Shown: positions 44,027 through 53,633, counted from the first letter of the stretch. The stretch is DNA of 64,000 nucleotides from Candidatus Sphingomonas phytovorans (GCA_029202385.1 CP119314.1:4577001-4641000), one strand, 5' to 3'. Program-made: numbers and translations. The notes: generated from the sequence alone by a model not told the origin.

Positions 44027-44538
44027 AAAAAATCGTCCGACGGATCGTATTGGCTGTCCTTGTTGTAACTTTGGTCTGTGTGATTACAATTTTCGTGTGG
44101 TTCACCTCCATCCCGAGAAAAAGCCTGGATCAATGCTTGATTGCGGTGAGGGCATGGGAAATTCAAGATTCTAATGCGTTTGTTATATTCTATGGCTGTG
44201 AAAAACTTGCTGAGGAGGCGATTAATGGGCGCGATGCTCGCGGCTATCGTTTCATGTCTTACTACAACGACAAGATAAAAGGAGATGCGTGGCAGGGGCG
44301 TAATTATATGAGGGGTGCCATGGATATTGGAGATGAGAACGCGAAGTTGGATTTGGTGAAGCTTATAATTGACGATCCAGAAGCACTCCAATGTACCAAT
44401 ATGCTAGAAACTCTCGCGTCATACAAACCTAGCACTCCGGTTCAAATAGCAGAAAAGAATAAAGTAATTTCTCAAATCAAGCAGGGCGATTGCTCCTATT
44501 CGAGCGAACTGCGACGCAAGGCACTCGGGCCGGATTGA
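44023..44538 (+). CDS. Membrane-anchored protein, probable immunity protein
   Basis: A 171-aa protein with GTG at 44023 overlapping the toxin-like stop (GTGA). A basic N-terminus (KKIVRRI) and one membrane helix (VLAVLVVTLVCVITIFVWF) anchor a soluble periplasmic domain with about four Cys. GC content is well below that of neighbouring genes, matching the toxin-like 3' end. Coupling, topology and shared composition suggest cognate immunity. I recognise no family. Confidence 0.6.
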   Translation: MKKIVRRIVLAVLVVTLVCVITIFVWFTSIPRKSLDQCLIAVRAWEIQDSNAFVIFYGCEKLAEEAINGRDARGYRFMSYYNDKIKGDAWQGRNYMRGAMDIGDENAKLDLVKLIIDDPEALQCTNMLETLASYKPSTPVQIAEKNKVISQIKQGDCSYSSELRRKALGPD

Positions 44539-44574
44539 TGCGATCAATCAGCCCAAACCAGCGGAGCTGAGGGC

Positions 44575-44961
44575 ATGAAAACAGTGTTTTTTGCCGAGGC
44601 AGCTAGTTTCAGCGACGATGGAGATGCGACGGTGTTGGCGTTCGCCGACAGCCCATCGGATCCGGCAAACTATGTCATTCTCGACTTTGCGAACGAACCG
44701 GACGAACAAGAACTGAGACTTGGCCTAGACGGCGTCCATATCGAGGCCGGGCCGCTTCGCGTGGACGGATACGACCTTGTCCAAGATATTCGCGAGAGCG
44801 ATGTGGGCATCGTCGTAACACTGACTCCGGACGCCGCCAGAAAGGCTGAGGTCGGACAGGACATCGAGATCGAACTGGAGAGCAAGGTCATCGACGGATT
44901 CGCCGTCGCCGACGCGGTCCAGATGTTCAGGGACCGCCTGCGCCGCGCCGAGCAGTCGTAA
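44575..44961 (+). CDS. Imm10-like immunity protein
   Basis: A 128-aa acidic protein starting MKTVFFAEAASFSDDGDATV. The pattern ANYVILDFANEPDEQELRLG, then LDGVHIEAG and VVTLTPDAARKAEVG resembles the Imm10 family found beside polymorphic toxins. It has the high GC of the chromosome, unlike its two neighbours, so it may be older or come from another source. Confidence 0.6.
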   Translation: MKTVFFAEAASFSDDGDATVLAFADSPSDPANYVILDFANEPDEQELRLGLDGVHIEAGPLRVDGYDLVQDIRESDVGIVVTLTPDAARKAEVGQDIEIELESKVIDGFAVADAVQMFRDRLRRAEQS

Positions 44962-45007
44962 AAGCGAAGATGGCAGGCAATACGACAGAGGCAGCGCGGT
45001 GTCGGCC

Positions 45008-45670
45008 TCAGCCTTCGCGCGCCATCTTCTCCCGGCGAGCGATCTCCGGCGCGGAGGGTTCCTGCGTCGCGAAGGAACCTGTCCGGACCGGGCCGGCGGG
45101 TTCGTAGGTCGCGATGATCACGCCGGTGCTCGACACCTTGGAGTCGACCAGGGTCATCGTGCCGGGTGCCACGCCGTCAGCGAACAGCCGCTTGCCGCCG
45201 CCCAGCACGACCGGAAAGGTCATGATCGAGAGGCGGTCGAGCAGACCCGCCGCCAGCAACACTGGATAGAGCCTGGTGCTACCCTGCACGAGCAGGTCCG
45301 GGCCCTCGCTTGCCTTGATCCGGGCGATGCCTGCCGCGACGTCGCCGTTGATCGCGACCGAATTCGCCCAGCCCAGCGGTTCGGTCGAGGAGGTCACGAC
45401 ATATTTGGTCACCGCGTTGAACAGGTCGCCGATCGGATTGGGCGGCTGATACGGCCAATAGGCAGCGAAGATGTCATAGGTGTTCCGCCCGAGAAGCAGG
45501 TCGAACTCGCGGTCGAACAGGCTGCCGAGATGCGCGTCGATCACCGAGTCCCCGGGGATGGCGACCCAGCCGCCCAGGGTGAAGCCGCCGGTCGGATCCT
45601 CCTCCGGGGCGCCAGGCGACTGCATGATACCATCGAGCGACTGGAACACGCCCGCGATGATCTTTCTCAT
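45008..45670 (-). CDS. Dihydrofolate-reductase-like (RibD C-terminal) protein
   Basis: A 220-aa protein. MRKIIAGVFQSLDGIMQSPG, LLLGRNTYDIFAAYWP, LLVQGSTRLYPVLLAAGLLD and FPVVLGGGKRLF are the standard blocks of the DHFR-like RibD_C family, which binds NADPH. Physiological substrates are unknown. It is the last gene of a five-gene run starting at 48285. Confidence 0.9.
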   Translation of the reverse strand: MRKIIAGVFQSLDGIMQSPGAPEEDPTGGFTLGGWVAIPGDSVIDAHLGSLFDREFDLLLGRNTYDIFAAYWPYQPPNPIGDLFNAVTKYVVTSSTEPLGWANSVAINGDVAAGIARIKASEGPDLLVQGSTRLYPVLLAAGLLDRLSIMTFPVVLGGGKRLFADGVAPGTMTLVDSKVSSTGVIIATYEPAGPVRTGSFATQEPSAPEIARREKMAREG

Positions 45671-45732
45671 GGGGATATCCTTTGGCTGGCGGCCCTTTCA
45701 GGCGGCGTTCTTCTCCATCTCGACCGCGGCGA

Positions 45733-46221
45733 TCATGCCGGGACCTCTCCGGCCAGCGCCCGTTCGATCGTCGCGATGTCGATCTTCCTCATCGTCATCA
45801 TCGCTTTCATCGCGCGCCCGGCGGCCGCCCGGTCGGGGCTGGTCATCGCATCGGTCAGGACGCGCGGGGTGATCTGCCAGGACAGGCCCCATTTGTCCCT
45901 GCACCAGCCGCACGCGCTCTCGGCGCCGCCATTGCCGACGATCGCGTTCCAGTAGCGGTCGGTCTCCTCCTGGTCGTCGGTATGGACCTGGAAGGACACC
46001 GCCTCGTCGAACGTGAACGCCGGCCCGCCATTGAGGCCGAGGAACCGCATGCCAAGCACGGTGAAATCGACGGTCAGCACATCGCCCTGATGCCCGCCGG
46101 GGAAGTCCGCCGGCGCGCGGTGAACCGCCTCGACCCGCGAATCGGGGAAGGTCGCCGCGTAGAAGGCAGCCGCCTCCTCGGCCGTGCCGTCATACCAGAG
46201 GCAGGGGGTGATCTTCGCCAT
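45733..46221 (-). CDS. VOC/PhnB-like protein
   Basis: A 162-aa protein from the ATG at 46221 (MAKITPCLWYDGTAEEAAAF). TFPDSRVEAVHRAP, HQGDVLTVDF, FLGLNGGPAF and CGWCRDKWGLSWQITP identify the 3-demethylubiquinone-methyltransferase-like/PhnB group of the VOC superfamily. Function is unknown; members often track with small stress operons. Confidence 0.88.
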   Translation of the reverse strand: MAKITPCLWYDGTAEEAAAFYAATFPDSRVEAVHRAPADFPGGHQGDVLTVDFTVLGMRFLGLNGGPAFTFDEAVSFQVHTDDQEETDRYWNAIVGNGGAESACGWCRDKWGLSWQITPRVLTDAMTSPDRAAAGRAMKAMMTMRKIDIATIERALAGEVPA

Positions 46222-46246
46222 GGCACTTTCTCCGTATATTGGCCTG

Positions 46247-47038
46247 TTAATGGTTCTGTTGCTGACCCGGCCCAACCACGCCGAACATCACGCCGTGCGG
46301 GTCGCTCGCCACGATGATCCGGTCGCCGCCGGGCACCTCCATCGGGCCGGCATGGACGGTCCCGCCATTCTTCGAGACCTTGGCCGCCGCCGCCTCGATA
46401 TCGGGCGCGCGGAAATAGAAGCGCCATGCCGGGGGCGGGCCGTCGGCCGGTGCCGTCATCGTCGCGCCGATCGTCTGGTCGCCCGCCTGCACGAACACAT
46501 AGTCGCCCATCTCGCCCATCGGCATCCTGCCAGGATAGGTCCAGCCGAACACGGTCGCGTAAAAGGCATTGGCGCCGGCCTGGTCGGGCGTGGCCAGCTC
46601 GTTCCAGTTGCATTTGCCCATGCCCATCCGGTCCCAGGCGGTGCTGTTCTCCCCGGAGGTGCCGCGCATGATATAGAAGGGGATGCCCTGCGGATCGGCG
46701 ACCATCGCGATCCGGCCCACATCGGGAATGTCCCAGGCCGGCATCAGCACGCTGCCGCCGGCCGCCTTGATCTTCCCGACCGATGCATCGACATCGTCGA
46801 CGCCGATATAGAAGAGCCAGGTCGGCCGGCCCCCGCCTGCCGTCATCTGCTCGGTCAGGCGCATCACGCCGCCGACCAGGTCGCCGCCATTGCCGCTGTC
46901 GATCATCCGGTAATCCATGTCGCCGGCCGGCTTGTCCTGCACCGTCCAGCCGATCACGTCGTCGTAAAATGCCTTTGACGCCTCCGGGTCGGTGGTCATC
47001 AGTTCGTACCAGATCGGGGTACCTTCGGGATTGGGCAT
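46247..47038 (-). CDS. Two-domain VOC (glyoxalase-like) protein
   Basis: A 263-aa protein with two VOC domains, about residues 1-125 (IWYELMTTDPEASKAFYDDVIGW) and 140-258 (CNWNELATPDQAGANAFY). Each has the beta-alpha-beta-beta-beta pattern and ends in a phrase such as VADPQGIPFYIM or SDPHGVMFGVV. Such proteins bind metals or small hydroxylated molecules. It shares an operon with DUF1428 and PhnB-like genes. Confidence 0.88.
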   Translation of the reverse strand: MPNPEGTPIWYELMTTDPEASKAFYDDVIGWTVQDKPAGDMDYRMIDSGNGGDLVGGVMRLTEQMTAGGGRPTWLFYIGVDDVDASVGKIKAAGGSVLMPAWDIPDVGRIAMVADPQGIPFYIMRGTSGENSTAWDRMGMGKCNWNELATPDQAGANAFYATVFGWTYPGRMPMGEMGDYVFVQAGDQTIGATMTAPADGPPPAWRFYFRAPDIEAAAAKVSKNGGTVHAGPMEVPGGDRIIVASDPHGVMFGVVGPGQQQNH

Positions 47039-47083
47039 CGTGGCTCTCCTTGGAGGGCAGGGGGGAGGGGGCGGTTTCGAGGC

Positions 47084-47806
47084 TCAGGCCGCGTCGAGGA
47101 TAGGCGCGAAGCCGCCATAGACCATGCGCTTGCCGTCGAACGGCATTTCCGAACCGGCGGACGGCTTCATCCGCTCGTCCTCCATCACCTTGGCCATGCC
47201 GGCGTCGCGGATTTCCTTCGATGGCCATTCGACCCAGGAGAAGACGACCTTCTCGTCGCCTGTGGCCTTCACCGCGCCCTTATAGTCGGTGACGGTGCCG
47301 TCGGGCACGGCGTCGCCCCAGGCCTCGACCACCCGGGTCGCGCCATGGTCGCGGAACACCGCGGAGGCCTTGCTCGCCATGTCGCGATACGCGCCCTTCT
47401 TGCCGTCCGGGACCGGCACCAGATAGCCGTCGACATAACCGGTCGATCCACCCGTCCCGTCGTCGAGCAGCGGAGCGAAGCCACCATAGATCATGCGCTT
47501 GCCGTCGAACGGCATCTCGACCATCTTCGCCATGCGCGGGTCATCCATCATCTTCTGCATGCCGGTGTCATGGGCCTCCTTGGAGGGCCATTCGACCCAG
47601 CTGAACAGCACGACCTCGTCGTCCCCGGCCTTCACCGCGCGCCTGAAATCGGTGACCGTGCCGTCGGGCACCTCGTCACCCCAATTCTCGACCATGCGCG
47701 TCATGCCATAGTCGCGGAAAAGCGGCACCGTGCCGGTCGCATGGTCGAGATAGGCCTGCTTGTTGGCGGCCGGCACCGCGAGCACGAAACCCTGAATATA
47801 GCTCAT
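47084..47806 (-). CDS. Tandem DUF1428 protein
   Basis: A 240-aa protein from the ATG at 47806. DUF1428 proteins are normally about 120 aa; here two copies are fused. Copy 1 begins MSYIQGFVLAVPAANKQAYL and copy 2 GYVDGYLVPVPDGKKGAYRD; each ends in FDGKRMIYGGFAP or FDGKRMVYGGFAP. The fold is a dimeric ferredoxin-like barrel in relatives, so the fusion probably makes a single-chain dimer. Function unknown. Confidence 0.88.
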   Translation of the reverse strand: MSYIQGFVLAVPAANKQAYLDHATGTVPLFRDYGMTRMVENWGDEVPDGTVTDFRRAVKAGDDEVVLFSWVEWPSKEAHDTGMQKMMDDPRMAKMVEMPFDGKRMIYGGFAPLLDDGTGGSTGYVDGYLVPVPDGKKGAYRDMASKASAVFRDHGATRVVEAWGDAVPDGTVTDYKGAVKATGDEKVVFSWVEWPSKEIRDAGMAKVMEDERMKPSAGSEMPFDGKRMVYGGFAPILDAA

Positions 47807-47841
47807 CGTCTCTCTCCTCATCCTATGGGGGCGTCGGTTGT

Positions 47842-48285
47842 TCAGGCGTCGACCGGTTCGTCTCCGCCGGCCATCGCGGCCATCGCAGCGTCAACGTCCA
47901 TCCAGGTCAGCTCGATGCTGTGGCCATCGGGGTCCTCGAAGCTGCGGCCGTACATGAAGCCAAGGTCCTGCGCGGGGGCGGGGTCGGGCCGAGCGCCGGC
48001 GGCAGCCGCCTTGGCAAGGGTCTGGTCGACGGCATCGCGGCTATCCTCCGAAAGGCAGATCAGCACTTCGCAATCGGTACGCGCATCGATGATCCTCTTG
48101 GAGGTGAAATCGCTGAAACGGGCATGACTCAGGACCATCAGGCTGATCGTGTCGGAAAACCTCAGCATCGCGGCGCTGCCCGCCTGGCAGAATCGCTCGT
48201 CCCTGGTCGCGCCGATCGCTTCGTAAAAGGCGACCGAGCGGTCGACGTCGGCCACCGGCAGGTTCACAAAGATCATCTTGGGCAT
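47842..48285 (-). CDS. VOC family (lactoylglutathione-lyase-like) protein
   Basis: A 147-aa single-domain VOC protein: MIFVNLPVADVDRSVAFYEA at the N-terminus and GFMYGRSFEDPDGHSIELTWMD at the end. First gene of the five-gene VOC/DUF1428/DHFR-like run, divergent from the HxlR regulator, 75 bp away. Confidence 0.88.
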   Translation of the reverse strand: MPKMIFVNLPVADVDRSVAFYEAIGATRDERFCQAGSAAMLRFSDTISLMVLSHARFSDFTSKRIIDARTDCEVLICLSEDSRDAVDQTLAKAAAAGARPDPAPAQDLGFMYGRSFEDPDGHSIELTWMDVDAAMAAMAGGDEPVDA

Positions 48286-48343
48286 GGCAAATTCTTTCCT
48301 CTGTGTGTCCGGCGAATCGCTGTTTGACGATGATGACGCCGAG

Positions 48344-48360
48344 AGTTATCAAAAGCAACT
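48344..48360. promoter_or_regulatory. Candidate HxlR operator
   Basis: AGTT-ATCAAAAGC-AACT, a short imperfect palindrome directly before the HxlR-type ATG and within the 75-bp divergent promoter region. Its AT-rich centre stands out from the surroundings. The link to the regulator is inferred from position. Confidence 0.4.
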
Positions 48361-49059
48361 ATGGAGTTAGAAAAAATAACTGATCTGGGAAAGAAGGCGG
48401 AAAAGCGCTGGTATGACGACGCCTGCGGCACTGCGCTGGCGATGGAGCTGGTAGGCGAGCGCTGGTCGCTGCTGATCGTGCGCGAACTCATGTTCGGCCC
48501 GCGCCGCTTCGGCGAGTTGAAGAAGGCGCTCGGCGGGATCAGCGCGAACGTGCTGACTCAGCGGCTCGAGGGCATGGAGGAGGTCGGCATCCTGACCCGT
48601 CGAAAGCTGCCGCCGCCCGCCTCGGTGCAGGTCTATGGCCTCACCCCCTGGGGCTATGCGAGCGAAACGGCGATCCAGGAACTCGGCCGCTGGGCGGTCA
48701 GATCGCATCGGCACGATACCACTCTCCCGCTCAGCGCCGCATCGATCATGCTGTCCTTCCGCACGATGATCGACCGGTCGCGCTCGGGCGACGTGAACCG
48801 CTCGGTCGGCTTCCGCTTCGGCGAGGACGAATTCGTCGCTGAGGTGGACAGGGAAGGGATCGCGATTCGCCGGACTGATCCGCGCCCGGCGGACGCAATG
48901 TTCGATACCGACCCTGTAACGCTGGCGTCGGTCGTCTATGGCGGGCGCCCGATCGGGGATGCCGAATCGGCCGGCTCGCTGAAATTATCGGGGGACCGCG
49001 CACTTGCGGAACAGTTTATTACGCTGTTTCCGTTGCCGCCAAAGACCGGTTCGGCTTGA
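48361..49059 (+). CDS. HxlR-family transcriptional regulator
   Basis: A 232-aa protein. The winged-helix domain at about residues 20-120 carries LVGERWSLLIVRELMFGPRRFGEL, then GISANVLTQRLEGMEEVGIL, both typical of HxlR. A further 100-residue C-terminal domain (SCP2-like in some relatives) may bind a ligand. Divergent from the VOC/DUF1428 operon, which it probably controls. Confidence 0.9.
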   Translation: MELEKITDLGKKAEKRWYDDACGTALAMELVGERWSLLIVRELMFGPRRFGELKKALGGISANVLTQRLEGMEEVGILTRRKLPPPASVQVYGLTPWGYASETAIQELGRWAVRSHRHDTTLPLSAASIMLSFRTMIDRSRSGDVNRSVGFRFGEDEFVAEVDREGIAIRRTDPRPADAMFDTDPVTLASVVYGGRPIGDAESAGSLKLSGDRALAEQFITLFPLPPKTGSA

Positions 49060-49165
49060 CGAAGCTGGATTCCGTTCGCACTGAGCTTGTCGAAGTGCCG
49101 TTCTTCCTTCTCGATCGTTGAAGAGGAGCAGGGCTTCTGCAGATCAGCCCGAACGGTACGAGATC

Positions 49166-50170
49166 ATGACGGACATATCCAACACCCAGCCCGACAGCCG
49201 CGAGACCACGATCCTGGAGGCCCCCGACAAGGTCGTGAAGGTCCGTGAGCTTTTCGGCATCGATTCGGACATGGAGGTCCCGGCCTTCAGCGAGGCGGAC
49301 GAGCGCGTGCCCGATCTCGATCCGGCCTATGTGTTCGACGCGGACACCACGCTCGCGATCTGCGCCGGCTTCGCGCACAATCGCCGCGTGATGGTCCAGG
49401 GCTATCATGGCACCGGCAAGTCGACTCATATCGAACAGGTCGCGGCGCGGCTGAAATGGCCCTGCATCCGAATCAACCTCGATGCGCATATCAGTCGGAT
49501 CGATCTGGTCGGCCGCGACGCGATCGTGCTGAAGGATGGCCAGCAGGTCACCGAATTCCGCGAAGGCCTGCTGCCCTGGGCGCTTCAGACCCCGACCGCC
49601 CTTGTGTTCGACGAATATGATGCCGGCCGTCCGGATGTGATGTTCGTCATCCAGCGCGTGCTCGAGACCGAGGGCAAGCTGACCCTGCTCGACCAGAACC
49701 GGGTGATCCGCCCGAACCCGTGGTTCCGCCTGTTCGCCACCGCCAACACGGTCGGCCTGGGCGACACCAGCGGCCTTTATCACGGCACGCAGCAGATCAA
49801 CCAGGGCCAGATGGACCGCTGGAACATCGTCGTCACGCTCAACTATCTGCCCGCCGCGGTCGAGGCGCAGATCGTGCTCGCCAAGTCGGGCGAATATGAC
49901 AAGCCGGAGGGCAAGCAGGCGGTGGACAACATGGTCCGCGTGGCCGACCTGACCCGCCGCGGCTTCATCAATGGCGATATCTCGACCGTGATGAGCCCGC
50001 GCACCGTGATCACCTGGGCGCAGAACGCGCTGATCTTCGGCGATGTCGGCTTCGCCTTCCGCCTCAGCTTCCTCAACAAGTGCGACGAGGCCGAGCGGGC
50101 ACTGGTCGCCGAATATTATCAGCGCGTGTTCGGCAAGGATCTGCCCGAGAGCGTGGTCGGCAAGGGTTGA
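49166..50170 (+). CDS. cobS: CobS-type AAA+ ATPase (cobaltochelatase subunit)
   Basis: A 334-aa MoxR-like ATPase. ATG at 49166 begins [16 protein letters not shown]. Walker [10 protein letters not shown], Walker [11 protein letters not shown], sensor 1 FATANTVG and the CobS-typical [17 protein letters not shown]. CobS and CobT form the ATPase ring that drives metal insertion by CobN. No CobN gene is near. Confidence 0.92.
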   Translation: MTDISNTQPDSRETTILEAPDKVVKVRELFGIDSDMEVPAFSEADERVPDLDPAYVFDADTTLAICAGFAHNRRVMVQGYHGTGKSTHIEQVAARLKWPCIRINLDAHISRIDLVGRDAIVLKDGQQVTEFREGLLPWALQTPTALVFDEYDAGRPDVMFVIQRVLETEGKLTLLDQNRVIRPNPWFRLFATANTVGLGDTSGLYHGTQQINQGQMDRWNIVVTLNYLPAAVEAQIVLAKSGEYDKPEGKQAVDNMVRVADLTRRGFINGDISTVMSPRTVITWAQNALIFGDVGFAFRLSFLNKCDEAERALVAEYYQRVFGKDLPESVVGKG

Positions 50171-50196
50171 GCTACGGCTCAATCCCTATCGTTCTT

Positions 50197-50214
50197 CCCC
50201 GGCGAAGGCCGGGG
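50197..50214. repeat. Short palindrome CCCCGGC-GAAG-GCCGGGG
   Basis: A perfect 7-bp stem hairpin between cobS and the next gene; a related sequence is at 14133-14150 inside the Y RNA array. It belongs to the dispersed short palindromes of this genome. Confidence 0.65.
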
Positions 50215-50327
50215 TCCAGTTGGGGGGACCTTTCTGGTCGGCCACATCGCCCGTTTCTTTCTGTTCCTGAACTGGACTCCGGCCTCCGCCGGGAAAGTTC
50301 TAGCTGGGTGATGCCGAGGTGTTGGCA

Positions 50328-51170
50328 ATGAATGTCCGGCCAGGCGACTCTCATTCCAGTAGCGGGAAATCGACGAAAGTCGCGGCGACTCTGGCCGTCC
50401 TGCTCACGCTTACCGCCGCCAAGACCCCCGACTACAAGGTCCAGCCGGCCTCGGTTCCCCTCCTTCCGGGCCGCACGCTCAAGGGAGAACAGATCGCCGT
50501 CCCCGGCGCCGTCATCGCGCAAAGCCCGCTCGGCCGGCCGGAAACGGTGCTGCTGGTCGATCCGATCGACCTCGACCGGCTCGGCCAGAAACGCCATTTC
50601 AGCCGCGAAACGGTGTTCGAATCGGCCCGCGTCGCCGGCATTCCCGGCGATCCGCCGGTGGTGTTCTGCGAGACGGAGCAGGATCCGTCCTTCACCAAGG
50701 CGATGGTCGGCTCGATGGGCTTCGGCCTGGTCGGCTTGCTCAGGCCGACCAAGCTGGTCACGCGCTACTGCCTCTACGACAGCGACAATGACGAGAAGCT
50801 CGATCACGCGATCCTGATCGGGGCAAAGGGCGACTCGGGCCGAGCGCCTTTCGAGATCACGCCCGCGCGCTACGGCCTGATCAGCGGATTGCTGCTCGGC
50901 GACGGCAGCGAGCTGCGGCTGCGTTATGCGGGGACGGCGGGCGAGAAGGACAGCCTGTCCTTCGATGCCGAGCTGATGCTGTACGGCATGAGCCGCCCCC
51001 TGCCGGAGGTGCGGCACAGGATATCGATCGCCCGCCTGCCGGCGTACGGCGTGATCGAAGGGGCGGTCGTGACCGTGCTCGAATTCGATCCGCAGACGAA
51101 GATCGCGCGGATCAGGATCGACCGCGATCTTGCGCCGGGGCGTTTGGTGGTGCCAGAGCAGAAGCCATGA
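50328..51170 (+). CDS. Exported protein of unknown function between cobS and cobT
   Basis: A 280-aa protein. ATG at 50328 has GAGG eight bases before it; GTG at 50319 is possible. A signal-like segment ([16 protein letters not shown]) is followed by a beta-rich domain with one Cys pair region ([19 protein letters not shown]). No family recognised. Its stop overlaps the cobT ATG, so it is translated with cobT, which suggests that its job is tied to the CobST motor rather than to cobalamin as such. Confidence 0.75.
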   Translation: MNVRPGDSHSSSGKSTKVAATLAVLLTLTAAKTPDYKVQPASVPLLPGRTLKGEQIAVPGAVIAQSPLGRPETVLLVDPIDLDRLGQKRHFSRETVFESARVAGIPGDPPVVFCETEQDPSFTKAMVGSMGFGLVGLLRPTKLVTRYCLYDSDNDEKLDHAILIGAKGDSGRAPFEITPARYGLISGLLLGDGSELRLRYAGTAGEKDSLSFDAELMLYGMSRPLPEVRHRISIARLPAYGVIEGAVVTVLEFDPQTKIARIRIDRDLAPGRLVVPEQKP

Positions 51171-52996
51171 CGACGGAAACCCCCCTCGATCGCTTCAAGG
51201 CTGTGCTCGGCGGCACCGCGCGCGCGATCGCGCATGAGCCGGAGATCGAGCTCGCCTTCACCGCCGACGCCCCGACTCAGTCGGGCAAGCATATCAAGGT
51301 GCCGATGCCGGCGCGCACGCTGCCCGCCGAGCAGGTGGCGGAGGCGCGGGGCTTTGCCGATGGTTTCGCCCTTCGGTTGCGGCACCACAATGCGACGCTC
51401 CATGCCCGCCAGGCACCGGCCGAGGCGGTCGCGCGCGCCGTGTTCGACGCGGTCGAGGGCGCCCGGGTAGAGGCGCTGGGCGCGCGCGGCTATGCCGGCA
51501 TCGCCGCCAATCTGGCGACGGCGCTCGACCTGAAGCTGCGCGCCGATCCGATCACCCGTGCCCGCAATCGCGAGGAGGTGCCGCTGTCGACCGCGCTTGG
51601 CCTGATGGTGCGTGAGCGGCTGACGGGGGCGGAGGCGCCGGCGGTCACCGCGCCCGGCATGGCGCTGGTGCGCGACTGGATCGAAGAGAAGGCGGGCAAG
51701 GACCTCGACGCGCTGGCGTTGGCGATCGACGATCAGCGTGCTTTCGCGACGCTGGTCACGCGCCTGCTCGAGGATCTCGACCTGGTCGAGGGCGACATGA
51801 TCCCCGACGAGGCCGATGAAGGCGGATCGGAGGATGAGGGCTCCGACGAACAGCAGTCGGACGAGGGCGAGGACGGCGAGGGCGAAGGCGAGCAGGGCCA
51901 GGGCGAGATCGAGGCGCGCGGGTCCGATCGCGATGCCGAATCGCAGGACGGCGAAGGCGCCGAGCAGAGCGACGACGAATTCCAGGACATGGACGGCGAG
52001 GCAGGCGATGACGGCGAGGAAGGCATGCTGCCCGTCCGCCCCAATCGCCCCTTCTCCGATTTCTCGCCTCAGTTCGAATACAAGGCGTGGACGACCAGCT
52101 TCGACGAGGTGATCGCGGCGACCGATCTGTGCGATGCTGATGAACTGGCACGGCTTCGTTCCTATCTCGACCAGCAACTCGTTCATCTGCAGGGCGCGGT
52201 GACGAAGCTCGCCAACCGGCTGCAGCGCCGCCTGATGGCGCAGCAGAACCGGAGCTGGGATTTCGACCAGGAGGAAGGCCTGCTCGACGCGGCGCGTCTG
52301 GCGCGCGTGGTCGTGAACCCGACTCAGTCACTCAGCTACAAGATCGAGCGCGAGACCGATTTCCGCGATACGGTGGTCACCCTGCTGATCGACAATTCCG
52401 GGTCGATGCGCGGCCGGCCGATCTCCATCGCGGCGATCAGCGCCGACATCCTTGCCCGCACGCTTGAACGGTGCGGGGTGAAGACGGAGATTCTCGGCTT
52501 CACTACCCGCGCCTGGAAGGGCGGCCAGTCGCGCGAGACCTGGCTTTCCGCGGGTCGCCCGCCCCAGCCGGGGCGGCTCAACGATGTGCGCCACATCGTC
52601 TATAAGAAAGCTGACGAGCCATGGCGGCGTGCCCGCACCTCGCTTGGCCTGATGATGCGCGAGGGGCTGCTCAAGGAGAATATCGACGGCGAGGCCTTGC
52701 TCTGGGCGCACAGCCGGCTGATCGCCCGGCCCGAGGAGCGCAAGATCATGATGGTGATCTCGGACGGCGCCCCGGTCGATGATTCGACGCTCAGCGTGAA
52801 CTCGGGAAGCTATCTCGAACGCCATCTGCGGCAGGTGATCAACTGGATCGAGACCAAGTCGCCGGTCGAACTGGCCGCAATCGGCATCGGGCACGACGTC
52901 ACGCGCTATTATGCCCGCGCGGTGACGATCATGGACGCGGAACAGCTCGGCGGCACCATCATCGAGCAGCTTGCCGCCCTGTTCGACACAGACTGA
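51167..52996 (+). CDS. cobT: CobT-type cobaltochelatase subunit
   Basis: A 609-aa protein. An N-terminal domain (about 1-200) precedes a strongly acidic, Glu/Asp/Gly-rich stretch (about 205-285) and a C-terminal von Willebrand A domain with [16 protein letters not shown]. This plan is that of CobT. With CobS it forms a two-ring complex; some sphingomonad CobST pairs may serve other metal-insertion or protein-remodelling tasks. Confidence 0.92.
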   Translation: MTTETPLDRFKAVLGGTARAIAHEPEIELAFTADAPTQSGKHIKVPMPARTLPAEQVAEARGFADGFALRLRHHNATLHARQAPAEAVARAVFDAVEGARVEALGARGYAGIAANLATALDLKLRADPITRARNREEVPLSTALGLMVRERLTGAEAPAVTAPGMALVRDWIEEKAGKDLDALALAIDDQRAFATLVTRLLEDLDLVEGDMIPDEADEGGSEDEGSDEQQSDEGEDGEGEGEQGQGEIEARGSDRDAESQDGEGAEQSDDEFQDMDGEAGDDGEEGMLPVRPNRPFSDFSPQFEYKAWTTSFDEVIAATDLCDADELARLRSYLDQQLVHLQGAVTKLANRLQRRLMAQQNRSWDFDQEEGLLDAARLARVVVNPTQSLSYKIERETDFRDTVVTLLIDNSGSMRGRPISIAAISADILARTLERCGVKTEILGFTTRAWKGGQSRETWLSAGRPPQPGRLNDVRHIVYKKADEPWRRARTSLGLMMREGLLKENIDGEALLWAHSRLIARPEERKIMMVISDGAPVDDSTLSVNSGSYLERHLRQVINWIETKSPVELAAIGIGHDVTRYYARAVTIMDAEQLGGTIIEQLAALFDTD

Positions 52997-53012
52997 GCGA
53001 TCGGGGGCTGAA

Positions 53013-53258
53013 TTGATCGAGGCGCCGCGCGGCGGGTTTGTCGGCCCGGTCAAGCGATCGGTGACGATCGCCGGGCACGCTACCTCGATCAGCCTCGAAC
53101 CCCTGTTCTGGGAGGCGCTTGAAATCGCCGCCGAGACACGCTCCCTGCCGCTCAACGCCCTGATCGCCGAGATCGATGCGTTGCGTATCACCGCCGGCGA
53201 TCCGCCCAACCTTGCGAGCGCGCTGCGGACCTGGCTTCTGGCGCAACACGCGAGTTAA
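53013..53258 (+). CDS. Ribbon-helix-helix domain protein
   Basis: An 81-aa protein. TTG at 53013 with GGGGG a few bases before it is the likely start, 16 bases after cobT. KRSVTIAGHATSISLEPLFW followed by EALEIAAETRSLPLNALIAEID and ALRTWLLAQH is the alphaproteobacterial RHH_4 pattern. Probably a DNA-binding dimer. Confidence 0.85.
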   Translation: MIEAPRGGFVGPVKRSVTIAGHATSISLEPLFWEALEIAAETRSLPLNALIAEIDALRITAGDPPNLASALRTWLLAQHAS

Positions 53259-53268
53259 ACACCGCGTC

Positions 53269-53551
53269 ATGCCGGACTTGTTCCGGCATCCACGGTTCGG
53301 CATTCTCTATGGCATGAGAGAGCGCGAACCGTGCGTGTGTATCCTGGCGAGTACGTTCAACGGTCGCCTTTACTCCGGCGTCACCTCGACCTCATCGAAC
53401 GCGATAACCCAGATGGGATGACCTCGCGGTCGCGTTCGATCTCGATCCCTTACGTTGAGACATCGGTAGACCCCGGAACAAGTCCGGGGTGACGGTCGTG
53501 AAAGGAGCAGCGGCAGCCGCCAAATTCGTCATGCCGGACTTGTTCCGGCAT
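53269..53551. repeat. Cluster of three dispersed palindromes
   Basis: ATGCCGGA-CTTGT-TCCGGCAT at 53269-53289 and again at 53531-53551, and CCCCGGA-ACAAG-TCCGGGG at 53471-53489. They flank a broken GIY-YIG gene. The same family lies in the Y RNA spacers (14317-14335, 14383-14399). Confidence 0.8.
53314..53494 (+). pseudogene. Broken GIY-YIG endonuclease fragment
   Basis: The frame from 53314 reads CVCILASTFNGRLYSGVTS, the start of small GIY-YIG nucleases (YILAS...GxLYxGVTS), then stops after 35 codons. A one-base shift near 53388 restores DLIERDNPDGM, the expected continuation. Most of the protein is missing. It lies between palindromic repeats, a common setting for these genes. Confidence 0.65.
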
Positions 53552-53633
53552 CCACCGTCCCCCAAGGTCCCGACCCTTGGGGCGCGGCACGGCCGACCCC
53601 GGGGACCAAATCCCGGGCCGGACGCCGACGCCC

